Assembly (NCBI GenBank): GCA_028714735.1
Contig: JAQTLU010000001.1
Span: 476,797 to 528,211 of the forward strand
DNA: 51,415 nt
From: Gallionellaceae bacterium
GTDB lineage: Bacteria > Pseudomonadota > Gammaproteobacteria > Burkholderiales > Thiobacillaceae
Direction of reading: 5' to 3'
In this document: positions 1-8,510 of the stretch, piece after piece
Layout of the letters: the number at the start of each line of letters is the position of its first letter
Position numbering within the stretch: the stretch's first letter is position 1
Notes under the pieces: generated by a model
Told to the model about the DNA's origin: nothing
Database searches by the model: none
The model's input: only the letters and a program-made list of their open reading frames with translations
Translations under genes and position numbers: made by a program

Positions 1-33
1 CAGGGTTTTCAGACTGGCCCGGGCAGAGGAAGA

Positions 34-894
34 TCAGCCGCGATTCTTGCGGCGACGCGCCACCGTGCCCATCAGGCCGAGGCCGGCCAGCATCATGGCG
101 TAGGTCTCGGGCTCGGGTACGCCGGTGACGAACTGGCCGGACCCTGAACTCAGGCTGGCGCCGGCCGGCAGGATGAAGCCGGTGATGCTGCCGGTGTTGA
201 AGTAATCCGCCCAGCCGCCGTTGCTGGCGCTGACCCAGAGGGAGGTGGAGAGTTGGAAGGGCTGGTCGTAGGTGAAGGCGAACTCGCCGGTGGAGATGCT
301 TTCCGAAGTGCGGGTCTGCCGGCCACTGATCGACTGGCTTTCGCCAATCACGGTCTGGTAGGACTGAGAGAGGTCACCACAGGACCAGCAGTTATACATG
401 GGCGAGTAGCTGACCTCGAAGGATGCGTTGGCGTTGCCGCCGCCGCCTGCCAGGGTGCCATCCAGTTCGGTGGTCAGGCTGGCCCAGGCCATGCCGGTGC
501 CGCCGGTGATGACGAACCAGTCGGTGTAATTGGCACCCGCGCTGGCATTGCTATTGCTGTAGTAAGGATTGCTTGAATCATACGTGGTGGAGGCCTTGGC
601 GTGGGTGGCGCCGTACTCGGCATAGGCCTGGGCATCGTAGCCGTAGCCATGGCTGGCCATAACGGCGCTCACAAGCGCGCCGGTATTGCTGTCCTCGCCA
701 CCGGCAAACGAACCCCATTTGTTGCCGCTACCCATGTAGTAGGAGTAATTCACATTACCACTAGCGTAAGAGGACAGGGATGCCGGGGGGAGAGATGCCA
801 CGATGTTGCCATAGACGTCTACCGCGCCGGTGTTGGCGAAGGCCTGGCCTGCACCAGACATGACGATGACAAGCGCGAGTGCTTTGAGCTTCAT
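34..894 (-). CDS. PEP-CTERM sorting domain protein
   Basis: This is a 286-residue exported protein. Residues 1-20 form a signal peptide ending in Ala-Phe-Ala. The last 28 residues are a PEP-CTERM sorting signal: VPEPETYAMML, a short hydrophobic Leu/Gly helix, and an Arg/Lys-rich tail (RRRKNRG). In known systems exosortase/EpsH recognises such tails and the protein reaches the outer surface or exopolysaccharide matrix. The body is rich in Gly, Ser, Ala, Asn and Tyr, as is usual for the class, and has no enzymatic motif I recognise. Two Cys (NCWSCG) near residue 170 may form a disulfide. An AGGGAA ribosome-binding site precedes the ATG. No exosortase gene is in the window. The sorting class is secure; the function is unknown. 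Confidence 0.9.
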   Translation of the reverse strand: MKLKALALVIVMSGAGQAFANTGAVDVYGNIVASLPPASLSSYASGNVNYSYYMGSGNKWGSFAGGEDSNTGALVSAVMASHGYGYDAQAYAEYGATHAKASTTYDSSNPYYSNSNASAGANYTDWFVITGGTGMAWASLTTELDGTLAGGGGNANASFEVSYSPMYNCWSCGDLSQSYQTVIGESQSISGRQTRTSESISTGEFAFTYDQPFQLSTSLWVSASNGGWADYFNTGSITGFILPAGASLSSGSGQFVTGVPEPETYAMMLAGLGLMGTVARRRKNRG

Positions 895-1361
895 TTAAGA
901 TTCCCTATTGATTTGTTTGTAATGACACGACGACCGGTCCGGCCGACCACCTATTTAAATACCCCTTTATCGTTATTAAGCGGCGGCAACGGCGAAGCAC
1001 GGACCGTTCCGGCCCGTGCCACTGACAGGCGCACCACTCAACCGCGCCACGCTATCACAGTGCATTTGCTGATTAAATCCGTGCTTTTACTTATGTCATC
1101 ACCTTCTGACATGCTCGCGTGGCGTTGCGATCTATGACCCAATAAGCATCAGACTCGCCCCATGAAGCCGCAAAGTGCTCGATGCCCAGCGCAGCCGAAC
1201 AGAACCGCCTCAACGCCGAACTAGCCCTCCTGATCACGATCTGTTCAAGACATTAGGCGGCTGCTTCCAGACCGGCCAGCTTGGCCGACTCTAGCGCCAG
1301 TTCGCCCCAGGCGCAGCCTGGCTGCAACGACTCGTGGACCAAGGCCGTGGCCTGACCCAAC
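895..1361. other. 467-base intergenic region
   Basis: This is the only gap over 300 bases. The part next to the PEP-CTERM gene (about 940-985) is A+T-rich, contains the palindrome TATTTAAATA, and is the likely place for that gene's promoter, although no convincing -35/-10 pair stands out. From about 1160 to 1294 the plus strand carries what looks like a frameshifted end of an efflux outer-membrane protein, listed separately. I see nothing recognisable between about 1295 and 1361. Confidence 0.6.
1164..1294 (+). pseudogene. possible remnant of the C-terminus of an RND efflux outer-membrane (TolC/OprM-type) protein
   Basis: One plus-strand frame reads EQNRLNAELALL (about 1196-1230). The next frame then reads DHDLFKTLGGCFQ (from 1232) and stops at TAG 1292-1294. 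Together these resemble the usual end of OprM/NodT-type outer-membrane lipoproteins, where a helix like RLxAELALL is followed by DLYKALGGGW. A frame change near 1230 separates the two halves and nothing upstream extends the match, so it would be a decayed fragment. The match is short and made from memory of the family, so confidence is low. An antisense or chance match remains possible. Confidence 0.35.
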
Positions 1362-4295
1362 TCAATGCCCGGGGCGGCGCACCATCCCGGGCAGTTGTTC
1401 GAACTCTGGCGCGGCGATGGGCCGGGAGAAGAAGTAGCCCTGGCCGTAATCGCATCCGGAGGCCAGCAGCAGATCCCGTTGTTCGCGGGTCTCCACGCCT
1501 TCGGCGATGACCTTGATGCCGAGCTTGTGGGCCATGACGATGATCGCCTCGCAGATGGCCAGGTCTTCGTCCCTGAGGACCAGATTGCGCACGAAGGCCT
1601 GGTCGATCTTCAGATAGTCGATGTCGAACTTTTTCAGGTAGGCCAGCGATGAATAACCGGTGCCGAAGTCGTCGATGGCGATCTTCATGGTCCGGTTGCG
1701 GAACCTGATCAGCTTGTCGGCCACGATCGGGGCGCCGTGCAGCAGGAGTCCTTCGGTGATCTCGATCACGATGCTGTGCGGCGGGATATCCATGTCCTGC
1801 ATCAGTTCGAGCCAGCCCTTGGTGATGGCACCGTCGTTCAGGAACTGTACCGGCGACTTGTTGACGCTGACCTGGAACTCCGGGTCATGGCTTGCCCGCC
1901 AGCGCGTGACCTGGCGGACCGCTTCAAGAAACACCCAGTTGCCGATATCGATGATGGCCCCGGTCTCTTCGGCGACCGGGATGAACTCGCCCGGGCTGAT
2001 CAGCCCGCGCACCGGGTGCTGCCAGCGGATCAGGGCCTCGGCCTTGTGGATCTGACCGGTGGCCAGTTCCACGATGGGCTGGTAGGCAATCCAGAACTGC
2101 TGCTCCGACAAGGCCATGCGCAAATCCTGGTTGAGGTGCATCCTGGCCTTGGCCGCCTCGTCCATGGCCGGGGTGAAATAGCTGAAACGGTTGCGGCCCT
2201 GGCTCTTGGCCTCATACATGGCCTGATCGGCGTTCTTGATCAGGGTCTCGATGACGGTCGCGTCATCCGGATACAGGGTGATGCCCATGCTGGCCGAGAC
2301 ATAGGCCATTTCACCATCCAGCGAGAACGGCGCGGTCATGTCCTTCAGGATGGCCTGGGCGATGCGGTCGATGCCGCGGCTGTCGTCCAGGGCACCGAGG
2401 ATGACGGTGAACTCGTCGCCACCGAGCCGGGCCACCGTGTCGGAATCCCGCACGCAGGCCTTCAGGCGTTGCGCCACCTCGGCCAGCAGGAGATCGCCCT
2501 TGTCGTGGCCCAGGGTGTCGTTGACCTCCTTGAACCGGTCCAGGTCGATGAACAGCAAGGCCAGGCGGCGTTCGCCCCGGAGCGCCTTCTTGACCTCCTG
2601 GTCCAGGCGGTCATGGAACATCCGGCGGTTGGGCAGGCCGGTCAGGGCATCGAAGTTGGCCTGCTGCCAGATCAGTTTTTCCGCCTTCTTCTGCGCCGTG
2701 ATATCCGAGAACAGGGCGACCCGGCGGTGCGGCGCGCCTTCCTTGTTGAAATAGGTGTTGATGGTCAGCCATTTGGGATAGATCTCGCCGTTCTTGCGCC
2801 GGTCCCAGACCTCGCCCTGCCAGCTTCCCACCGTGTTGAGCGCCTGCCACATCGCCTCGAAGAAGGCCCGGTCATGATGGCCCGAGTTGAACATCCGGGT
2901 GTTCCTGCCCTCGACTTCATCCAGGGTGTAACCGGTCATCTCGGTGAAGGCGGGATTGATGTTGATGATGTTGCCGTCGGCGTCGGTCACCAGCATCGCT
3001 TCGCTGCTGCTTTTGTACACCATCGAGGCCAGCTGCATTTCCTCTTGCAGACGCCTGGCCTCGGTGATGTCTTCGTAGACGCCGAGCACGCCGACGACGG
3101 CCTGGTCGACGCTGCGCAAGGGCACTTTGGAGGTTCGCAGGTAGACCTCGCGGCCATCGGGCGCGGTTTGCGGTTCCTCGTAGGCCAGTTTCGCCTGGCC
3201 CGATGCCATCACCGACAGGTCGTCGGCGCGATAGCATGCCGCCTGGTCGCGCCACGCCAGCTGCTCATCCAGCTTGCCGACCACCTCCGCCGCCGCGGAG
3301 GCGCCGGCATCCCTGGCGAACAAGCTGTTGCAGCCCAGGTAGCGGGACTCCGTGTCCTTCCAGAACAGCCGCATGGGGATGGTGTCGATCACCGTTTGCA
3401 GCATGTGGTGCGACTCCGCCAGCTGCTGCACCGCCCGCTGGCGCTCGATGTGGCGCCGGTAATAGGCGAACAGGACCAGGCCCAGGGATAGCGCCAGCAG
3501 CGGCAGCAGGTAATAGAGCGCATCGCGCAGGCCGGGCTCCTTGACCTCGTAGACGCTGAACCACTTCTGGTACAGGGCATCGTATGCGCCGCTGGACTTG
3601 CTCAGCGCCAGGCCTTCATTCAGCAGTGCCAGCAGTTCGGCATCGCCCTTTCTGACCGCAAAGGCGAATTTCTGCTTGGCCCCCGCGCTGACCGGGAGCG
3701 CGACGATCCCGGGGAGTTTCAGCTTTTCCAGGGTCTGCATGCCCACCAGCTTGCTGACGAACATGGCGTCGTGCCGCCCCGATGCCAGCAGCCTGAGCCC
3801 GTCGGCCGCCGTCGGGACCAGGGTCAGCTGGTTTTCCCAGCCCTTGCCGAGGGCGTATTCATGGCCGATGTCCGCCTCGACGACAATGATGGATTTGCCG
3901 ATCAGGTCCTGCTCGCTGTGGATGTCCGGCTGGCCCTTGCGGATGAAGATCGCCCCATGCACCGTCACGTGCGGCACCGTGAAGTCGGCAAACTTGTGGC
4001 GTTCCTCGGATTGGGCCAGGTTGATCAGGACATCGATCCGGCCGGCCTTGAACTCCTGCAGCAGTTGGTGAAAGGGCAAGACCCGTATGCGGTAGTCCAG
4101 CCCCGCTTCCCGGGCCACGACCTGCCACAGGTCGACGGTAAAGCCGCCCGCGGTAGCATCGGTCAGGCCGGTGGCGAAGGGCGGGTAGTCCTGCTCGCTG
4201 CCGACGATCAGCGTCCTGTCTGCCATGCCCTGGGCGCCAGCCGCCACAGCGAACAGCAAGACAGACAACGCGACGATCAGGCGTACTGGCAGCAT
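1362..4295 (-). CDS. Periplasmic-sensor PAS-PAS-GGDEF-EAL c-di-GMP signalling protein
   Basis: This 977-residue inner-membrane protein probably makes and/or degrades c-di-GMP. The order is: signal peptide (1-22); an SBP_bac_3-type periplasmic solute-binding domain (about 28-248) as in amino-acid ABC receptors; a transmembrane helix (about 258-278); two PAS domains (about 295-415 and 425-540); GGDEF (about 548-705); EAL (about 720-970). GGDEF residues 625-629 are intact, with an RxxD product-inhibition site at 616-619. The EAL motif is intact at 753-755 (EALIRW) and the metal site IDDFGTGYSS is present, so both activities look possible. Many such hybrids act mainly as phosphodiesterases. The solute-binding domain suggests control by a periplasmic small molecule. 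AAGG precedes the ATG. A Fur-box-like sequence lies about 70 bases upstream. Confidence 0.92.
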   Translation of the reverse strand: MLPVRLIVALSVLLFAVAAGAQGMADRTLIVGSEQDYPPFATGLTDATAGGFTVDLWQVVAREAGLDYRIRVLPFHQLLQEFKAGRIDVLINLAQSEERHKFADFTVPHVTVHGAIFIRKGQPDIHSEQDLIGKSIIVVEADIGHEYALGKGWENQLTLVPTAADGLRLLASGRHDAMFVSKLVGMQTLEKLKLPGIVALPVSAGAKQKFAFAVRKGDAELLALLNEGLALSKSSGAYDALYQKWFSVYEVKEPGLRDALYYLLPLLALSLGLVLFAYYRRHIERQRAVQQLAESHHMLQTVIDTIPMRLFWKDTESRYLGCNSLFARDAGASAAAEVVGKLDEQLAWRDQAACYRADDLSVMASGQAKLAYEEPQTAPDGREVYLRTSKVPLRSVDQAVVGVLGVYEDITEARRLQEEMQLASMVYKSSSEAMLVTDADGNIININPAFTEMTGYTLDEVEGRNTRMFNSGHHDRAFFEAMWQALNTVGSWQGEVWDRRKNGEIYPKWLTINTYFNKEGAPHRRVALFSDITAQKKAEKLIWQQANFDALTGLPNRRMFHDRLDQEVKKALRGERRLALLFIDLDRFKEVNDTLGHDKGDLLLAEVAQRLKACVRDSDTVARLGGDEFTVILGALDDSRGIDRIAQAILKDMTAPFSLDGEMAYVSASMGITLYPDDATVIETLIKNADQAMYEAKSQGRNRFSYFTPAMDEAAKARMHLNQDLRMALSEQQFWIAYQPIVELATGQIHKAEALIRWQHPVRGLISPGEFIPVAEETGAIIDIGNWVFLEAVRQVTRWRASHDPEFQVSVNKSPVQFLNDGAITKGWLELMQDMDIPPHSIVIEITEGLLLHGAPIVADKLIRFRNRTMKIAIDDFGTGYSSLAYLKKFDIDYLKIDQAFVRNLVLRDEDLAICEAIIVMAHKLGIKVIAEGVETREQRDLLLASGCDYGQGYFFSRPIAAPEFEQLPGMVRRPGH

Positions 4296-4365
4296 TGAAA
4301 CCTTAAAAGGTATTCCACTTGCAGAACGCGCTCACGCCTCGCACTGGTTTATTCAGCGCCCACGA

Positions 4366-4384
4366 GAGAATCGTTATCATTACC
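4366..4384. promoter_or_regulatory. Fur-box-like operator
   Basis: The 19-base sequence GAGAATCGTTATCATTACC agrees at 15 of 19 positions with the E. coli Fur consensus (GATAATGATTATCATTATC in this orientation). It lies 71 bases upstream of the minus-strand ATG of the GGDEF-EAL gene, the only gene starting here, in a locally A+T-rich patch suited to a promoter. Iron-dependent control of that gene is an inference. Confidence 0.5.
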
Positions 4385-4429
4385 CGCAGTCTAACAGCCT
4401 CCGACCGGCGGTGGCAGCCTGTGACCGGT

Positions 4430-5050
4430 TCAGCGTTTGTCTGGAGACACAACCAGCATCGGTTCCAGTTGCCGCCAGACGTTGTCGAGCAGGCGCGGCT
4501 GCGCCGCGGCGATGGGATGCAGGCCATCGGCCTGGAACAGTTCGGGCCGGGTCGCCATGCCGTCGAACAGGAAGGGCACCAGTGCCAGCCCGGACTTTTT
4601 CGCCAGCGCCGGGTACATGGTCTGGAACTCGCGCGTGTAACTGCTGCCATAATTCGGCGGCAGTTGCATCCCCACCAGCACCACCCGGACGCCGCGGCGC
4701 TTGGCCAGCGCCGCCATGGCCGCCAGGTTGGCCGCCGCCGGCTTGAGCGGCAGGCCGCGCAGACCGTCGTTGGCGCCCAGTTCCAGGATGACGATGGCCG
4801 GGCGGTGGCGGTCGAGTACGGCGGGCAGGCGGGCGCGACCGCCGGCGGTGGTCTCGCCGGAGACGCTGGCGTTGACCACCTGCCAGGCCGGCTGGTGCCT
4901 GGCCAGGCGTTGTTCGAGCAGGGCCACCCAGCCAGAATCGCGGGGCAGACCATAGGCGGCAGACAGGCTGTCGCCATAGACCAGGACCACCGGCGCGGCC
5001 CACGCGGGCGCGGCGAAAAGAAAGAACAGACAGGCGAACAGTATGCGCAT
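4430..5050 (-). CDS. tesA: Multifunctional acyl-CoA thioesterase I / lysophospholipase / arylesterase (SGNH hydrolase)
   Basis: This 206-residue periplasmic SGNH hydrolase has a signal peptide ending AWA after residue 18. The GDSL block VYGDSLSAAYG puts the nucleophile at Ser28, which is Ser10 of the mature form and matches E. coli TesA numbering. The GAND block (ELGANDGLRG) gives the oxyanion Asn. The C-terminal DGLHP supplies catalytic Asp and His. The family hydrolyses acyl-CoA, lysophospholipid and aryl esters. The gene is divergent from the ybbA/ybbP ABC genes, the same neighbourhood as in E. coli, where the three are thought to work together on hydrophobic compounds in the envelope. The start overlaps the ybbA start by 8 bases in the palindrome ATGCGCAT; the signal peptide begins exactly at this Met. 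Confidence 0.93.
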   Translation of the reverse strand: MRILFACLFFLFAAPAWAAPVVLVYGDSLSAAYGLPRDSGWVALLEQRLARHQPAWQVVNASVSGETTAGGRARLPAVLDRHRPAIVILELGANDGLRGLPLKPAAANLAAMAALAKRRGVRVVLVGMQLPPNYGSSYTREFQTMYPALAKKSGLALVPFLFDGMATRPELFQADGLHPIAAAQPRLLDNVWRQLEPMLVVSPDKR

Positions 5051-5702
5051 CGAAGTGGAGAATCTGGGCAAGAGCGTGATGGTGGGCGAGGACAGGCTGG
5101 ACATCCTCGACGGCGTGTCGTTTGCAGTCAACCCTGGTGAGACGGTGGCGGTGCTGGGCAGTTCCGGCTCCGGCAAGTCCACCCTGCTCGGCCTCATCGC
5201 CGGCCTCGACACCCCGACTGCCGGAACCGTGCGCATCGCCGGCCAGGACCTGTTCGCCCTCGACGAGGATGGCCGCGCCGCCCTGCGCGGGCGCGGCATG
5301 GGCTTCGTGTTCCAGTCCTTCCAGTTGCTGCCCGACCTGAGCGCGCTCGACAACGTCATGCTGCCGCTGGAACTGGCCGGCCTGGCCGACGCCCGCGAGC
5401 GTGCCCGCGCCCAGCTCGCCCGGGTCGGCCTCGGCCAGCGCGAGCGGCACCGGCCGAACCAGCTTTCCGGCGGCGAGCAGCAGCGCGTCGCCCTGGCCCG
5501 CGCCTTCGCGGTGGCGCCCAGCCTGCTCCTGGCCGATGAGCCGACCGGCAACCTGGACGGCCATACCGGCGCCCAGGTCATCGAACTGATGCTGGCGCTC
5601 AACCGCGAGCAGGGCGCCACCCTGATCGTAGTCACCCACGACCCCGCCCTGGCCGGCCTGTGCGGCCGCCAGTTGCGCCTGGAAGGCGGCCGGCTGGCAT
5701 GA
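5043..5702 (+). CDS. ybbA: ABC transporter ATP-binding protein, LolD/YbbA type
   Basis: This 219-residue ATPase of the LolD/MacB (type VII) group powers the permease encoded next. Visible motifs are Walker A GSSGSGKST (about 40-48), the signature LSGGEQQRVALARA, Walker B LLLADEPTGNLD and the H-loop VVTHD. The start MRIEVENLGKSV fits the usual N-terminus of the family, and no later Met would keep the first strand, so the head-to-head overlap with tesA is real. The stop overlaps the permease start (ATGA), indicating translational coupling. By analogy with YbbAP it probably drives mechanotransmission across the envelope rather than classic substrate transport. The substrate is unknown. Confidence 0.93.
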   Translation: MRIEVENLGKSVMVGEDRLDILDGVSFAVNPGETVAVLGSSGSGKSTLLGLIAGLDTPTAGTVRIAGQDLFALDEDGRAALRGRGMGFVFQSFQLLPDLSALDNVMLPLELAGLADARERARAQLARVGLGQRERHRPNQLSGGEQQRVALARAFAVAPSLLLADEPTGNLDGHTGAQVIELMLALNREQGATLIVVTHDPALAGLCGRQLRLEGGRLA

Positions 5703-8188
5703 GCGATTTCCGTCTTGCCCTGCGCCTCATGGCCCGGGAATGGCAGACCGGCGAGATCCGCATCCTGCTCGCGGTCATCGCCCTGGCGGTGGCCAGCCTG
5801 ACCGCGGTGTCCTTCTTCGCCGACCGGGTACGCATCTCGCTGACCCAGGAGGCCAACGTGCTGCTGGCCGCCGACCTGGTGCTGAGCGCCGACCGACCGA
5901 TCGGCCCGACCTTCGCCGCGGAGGCCCGCCGGCGCGGCCTGGCGGTGGCGCACACCACGACCTTCCTGAGCATGGCACAGGGCCGCGACCAGGCCCGCCT
6001 GGCCGGCATCAAGGCGGCAAGCGCGGGCTATCCGTTGCGCGGCCGCCTGCGCATCGCCGACGCCCCCTATGGCGCCGACCGTCCGGCCGAGGGGTTGCCG
6101 GGACCGGGCCAGGCCTGGGTGGATGCCCGTCTGGCCGGCGAGCTGGGCCTGCGGCCGGGCAGCCGGGTGACGGTCGGCGCGCGCGCCCTGACCGTCAGCG
6201 CCATCCTCAGTCACGAGGGCGAGCGCGGTGGCAACTTCATGGCCCTGGCGCCGCGCCTGCTGATGAATGAGTCCGACCTGGCCGCAACCGGCCTGGTCCA
6301 GGAAGGCAGCCGGATCACCTGGCGCTTGTTGCTGGCCGGCGAACCGGCTGCTCTGACGGGCTTTCGGGCCTGGGCCGAACCGCATCTGGCGCGCGGCCAG
6401 AAGCTCGAAGGCCTGCGCGACGCCCGGCCGGAACTGCGCGACACCCTGGACAAGGCCGAGCGCTACCTCGGCCTCGCCGCCCTGCTGGCCGTGGTGCTGG
6501 CCGCCGCCGCCGCGCAGACCATACTGCGCCGCTACGTGGCGCGCCATTTCGACCAGTTCGCCCTGTTGCGCTGCTTCGGCGGCAGTCGCAAGCGGCTGTT
6601 CCGGCTCTATCTGCTCCAGTTCGCCGGCCTCGGCCTGCTGGCCGGCCTGCTCGGCAGCGGGCTCGGCCTCCTGGTCCAGCAGGTCCTGACCACACTGCTG
6701 GGCGATACCCTGCACCTGAGCCTGGCGCCGCCGTCCTGGTGGCCATTCGTCATCGGCACCCTGGCCGGCCTGGTCCTGGTCCTGGCCTTCAGCCTGCCGG
6801 CCATGCTGCGGCTGGCCGAAGTGCCGGCGTTGCGGGTGTTGCGGCGCGACCTGGGGCCGCCCCGGACCGGCCACCTGGCCGCCCACGGCATCGGCCTGGC
6901 GGTGGTGGCCGGGCTGCTCTTCTGGCAGGCCGGCGATGCCAGGCTGGGCCTGATCGTGGTCGGCGGCCTGGCCGCCGCCGGGCTCGCCGCCGCCCTGCTG
7001 ATCCGGATCCTGCTGATCCCGCTCGCCATTCTCGCCGACCGCCTGCCGCCGGCGCCGCGCTTGGGCCTGCTCGCCCTGCGCCGGCGCGGCTGGGAGACCA
7101 CCGTGCAGGTCATGGCCCTGAGCCTGGGCCTGCTTGCCCTGCTGCTGCTCACCCTGGTCCGCGACGACCTGCTCAATGCCTGGCACGACAAGATCCCGGC
7201 CGACGCGCCCAACCGCTTCGCGATCAACATCCAGCCCGACCAGGTGGCGCCGATCAGGGCCTGGCTGCTGGCGCATGGCGTGGCCGACGCCCAGCTGTAT
7301 CCGATGGTGCGCGGCCGTCTGACCGCCATCAACGGCCGGCCGCTCGACCCCAAGGCCTACGAGGAAGAGCGCGCCCGCCATCTGGCCGAACGGGAATTCA
7401 ACCTGTCGGCACTGGCCGAGCTGCCCTCCGACAACAAGATCACCGCCGGACAGTGGTGGCAGAACGGCGAGGCCGACGTGTTTTCGGTCGAGGACGGCAT
7501 CGCCAAGACCCTGGCGATCAGGCTGGGCGACGCGCTGACCTTCGATGCCGGCGGGCTGCCGCTGACGGGCCGGGTGAGCAGCCTGCGCAAGGTCGAGTGG
7601 GACAGCTTCCGGGTCAATTTCTTCGTCGTCGCGCCGCCCGGCGCACTCGACGGCCTGCAGGCCAGCTACATCACCGCCTTCCGCCTGCCCACCGGACACG
7701 GCGGCGTGCTGGCCGAGATGGTGTCGGCCTGGCCCAATATCACGCTGATCGACGTCGATGCCGTGATGACCGAGATACGCACCCTGATGAGCCGGGTCAG
7801 CCAGGCGGTCCAGGTGGTCTTCCTGTTCAGCCTGGCGGTCGGCCTGCTGGTGCTGGCCTCGGCGCTGTACGCCCGGCGCGATGAGCGTGCCCGCGAGATC
7901 GGCGTCTGGCGCACCCTGGGGGCGTCGCGCAAGACCGTGCGCATCGCCCTGGCGGTCGAGTTCGCCGTGCTCGGCCTGCTCAGCGGCGCAGTCGCCGCCG
8001 GCGCCGCCAGCACGCTTTCCTGGCTCCTGGCGGAACGGGTATTCGAGCTGCCCCACGCTATCGACCCGGTCATCTGGCTGGCCGGTCTCGCGGGCGGACT
8101 GGGGCTGGTCATGGCGGTCGGCCTGATGGCAACGCGCGGACTGCTCGATGCACCGCCCCTGCAGGCGTTGCGCGCCGGCGAGCAATAG
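5699..8188 (+). CDS. ybbP: FtsX-family ABC permease, YbbP type
   Basis: This 829-residue inner-membrane protein is a large FtsX/MacB-type permease with two permease modules. It has a first transmembrane segment near residues 20-40, a long periplasmic region (about 45-245), hydrophobic clusters near 255-280, 310-345 and 355-390, further helices around 410-460 and 480-505, a second periplasmic part, and C-terminal helices from about 700 to 825. The Ala/Gly/Leu-rich segments and the closing TRGLLDAPPLQALRAGE are typical of YbbP-like proteins. The ATG overlaps the ybbA stop, and this start removes 13 unlikely residues of a longer frame. It should form a heterotetramer with YbbA and may cooperate with periplasmic TesA. 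The cargo is not known. Confidence 0.9.
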   Translation: MSDFRLALRLMAREWQTGEIRILLAVIALAVASLTAVSFFADRVRISLTQEANVLLAADLVLSADRPIGPTFAAEARRRGLAVAHTTTFLSMAQGRDQARLAGIKAASAGYPLRGRLRIADAPYGADRPAEGLPGPGQAWVDARLAGELGLRPGSRVTVGARALTVSAILSHEGERGGNFMALAPRLLMNESDLAATGLVQEGSRITWRLLLAGEPAALTGFRAWAEPHLARGQKLEGLRDARPELRDTLDKAERYLGLAALLAVVLAAAAAQTILRRYVARHFDQFALLRCFGGSRKRLFRLYLLQFAGLGLLAGLLGSGLGLLVQQVLTTLLGDTLHLSLAPPSWWPFVIGTLAGLVLVLAFSLPAMLRLAEVPALRVLRRDLGPPRTGHLAAHGIGLAVVAGLLFWQAGDARLGLIVVGGLAAAGLAAALLIRILLIPLAILADRLPPAPRLGLLALRRRGWETTVQVMALSLGLLALLLLTLVRDDLLNAWHDKIPADAPNRFAINIQPDQVAPIRAWLLAHGVADAQLYPMVRGRLTAINGRPLDPKAYEEERARHLAEREFNLSALAELPSDNKITAGQWWQNGEADVFSVEDGIAKTLAIRLGDALTFDAGGLPLTGRVSSLRKVEWDSFRVNFFVVAPPGALDGLQASYITAFRLPTGHGGVLAEMVSAWPNITLIDVDAVMTEIRTLMSRVSQAVQVVFLFSLAVGLLVLASALYARRDERAREIGVWRTLGASRKTVRIALAVEFAVLGLLSGAVAAGAASTLSWLLAERVFELPHAIDPVIWLAGLAGGLGLVMAVGLMATRGLLDAPPLQALRAGEQ

Positions 8189-8268
8189 CCGACTGAATTA
8201 CTATGCTATAAAGAAGCTCGCGCCGGCCGTCCTGCCGGTGCGATCGTCACTCTGCAAGGAGGCCCGCC

Positions 8269-8502
8269 ATGAAGCCTGCCATCGCCGATTTCATGATCCA
8301 CGTCAACGAACCCCTGTCCGAACCCGAGATGGCCCGCGTGGCCGGTTCGGTCTGCGATGACGCCTGCGTCACCAGCGCCTGCGTCTCCCGGGACAATGCC
8401 CACCTGATCCTGGTCAACTACGATTCCAACTGCGCCAGCGCGCGCGACATCCTGCGCAAGGTGACCGGCCTGGGCATCCACGCCCAGGCCGTGGGCATGT
8501 AG
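8269..8502 (+). CDS. Small four-cysteine protein, HMA-like size, function unknown
   Basis: This 77-residue protein has no signal peptide or membrane helix. It has a strong ribosome-binding site (GCAAGGAGG, eight bases before ATG). The pattern of an N-terminal strand (FMIHVNE), a helix, a central pair of strands (ACVSRDNAHLILVNYD) and a second helix ending GLGIHAQAVGM resembles the ferredoxin-like fold of heavy-metal-associated domains. The metal motif GMxCxxC is absent. Cysteines are at 29, 33, 38 and 55, a CxxxCxxxxC spacing that could bind a metal or form a redox switch. It follows ybbP by 80 bases, with a TATAAA-like -10 in the gap but no convincing -35. I do not recognise a named family. 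Confidence 0.8.
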   Translation: MKPAIADFMIHVNEPLSEPEMARVAGSVCDDACVTSACVSRDNAHLILVNYDSNCASARDILRKVTGLGIHAQAVGM

Positions 8503-8510
8503 CCCGTCGC

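Noticed and set aside
1005-1021. Possible sigma-54 promoter of the PEP-CTERM gene
   Set aside because: TGGCACG is a good -24 element on the minus strand, but the required GC at -12 is absent at the correct spacing.
1737-3491. A 584-codon open frame antisense to the GGDEF-EAL gene
   Set aside because: It has shadow-frame composition and lies opposite a gene with intact GGDEF, EAL and PAS domains.
4430-8185. A 1251-codon open frame on the minus strand across ybbA and ybbP
   Set aside because: Only its last 206 codons are tesA. The rest is antisense to two genes with clear ABC motifs, and its Gln/Ala/Gly/Arg-rich composition is typical of a G+C-rich shadow frame.
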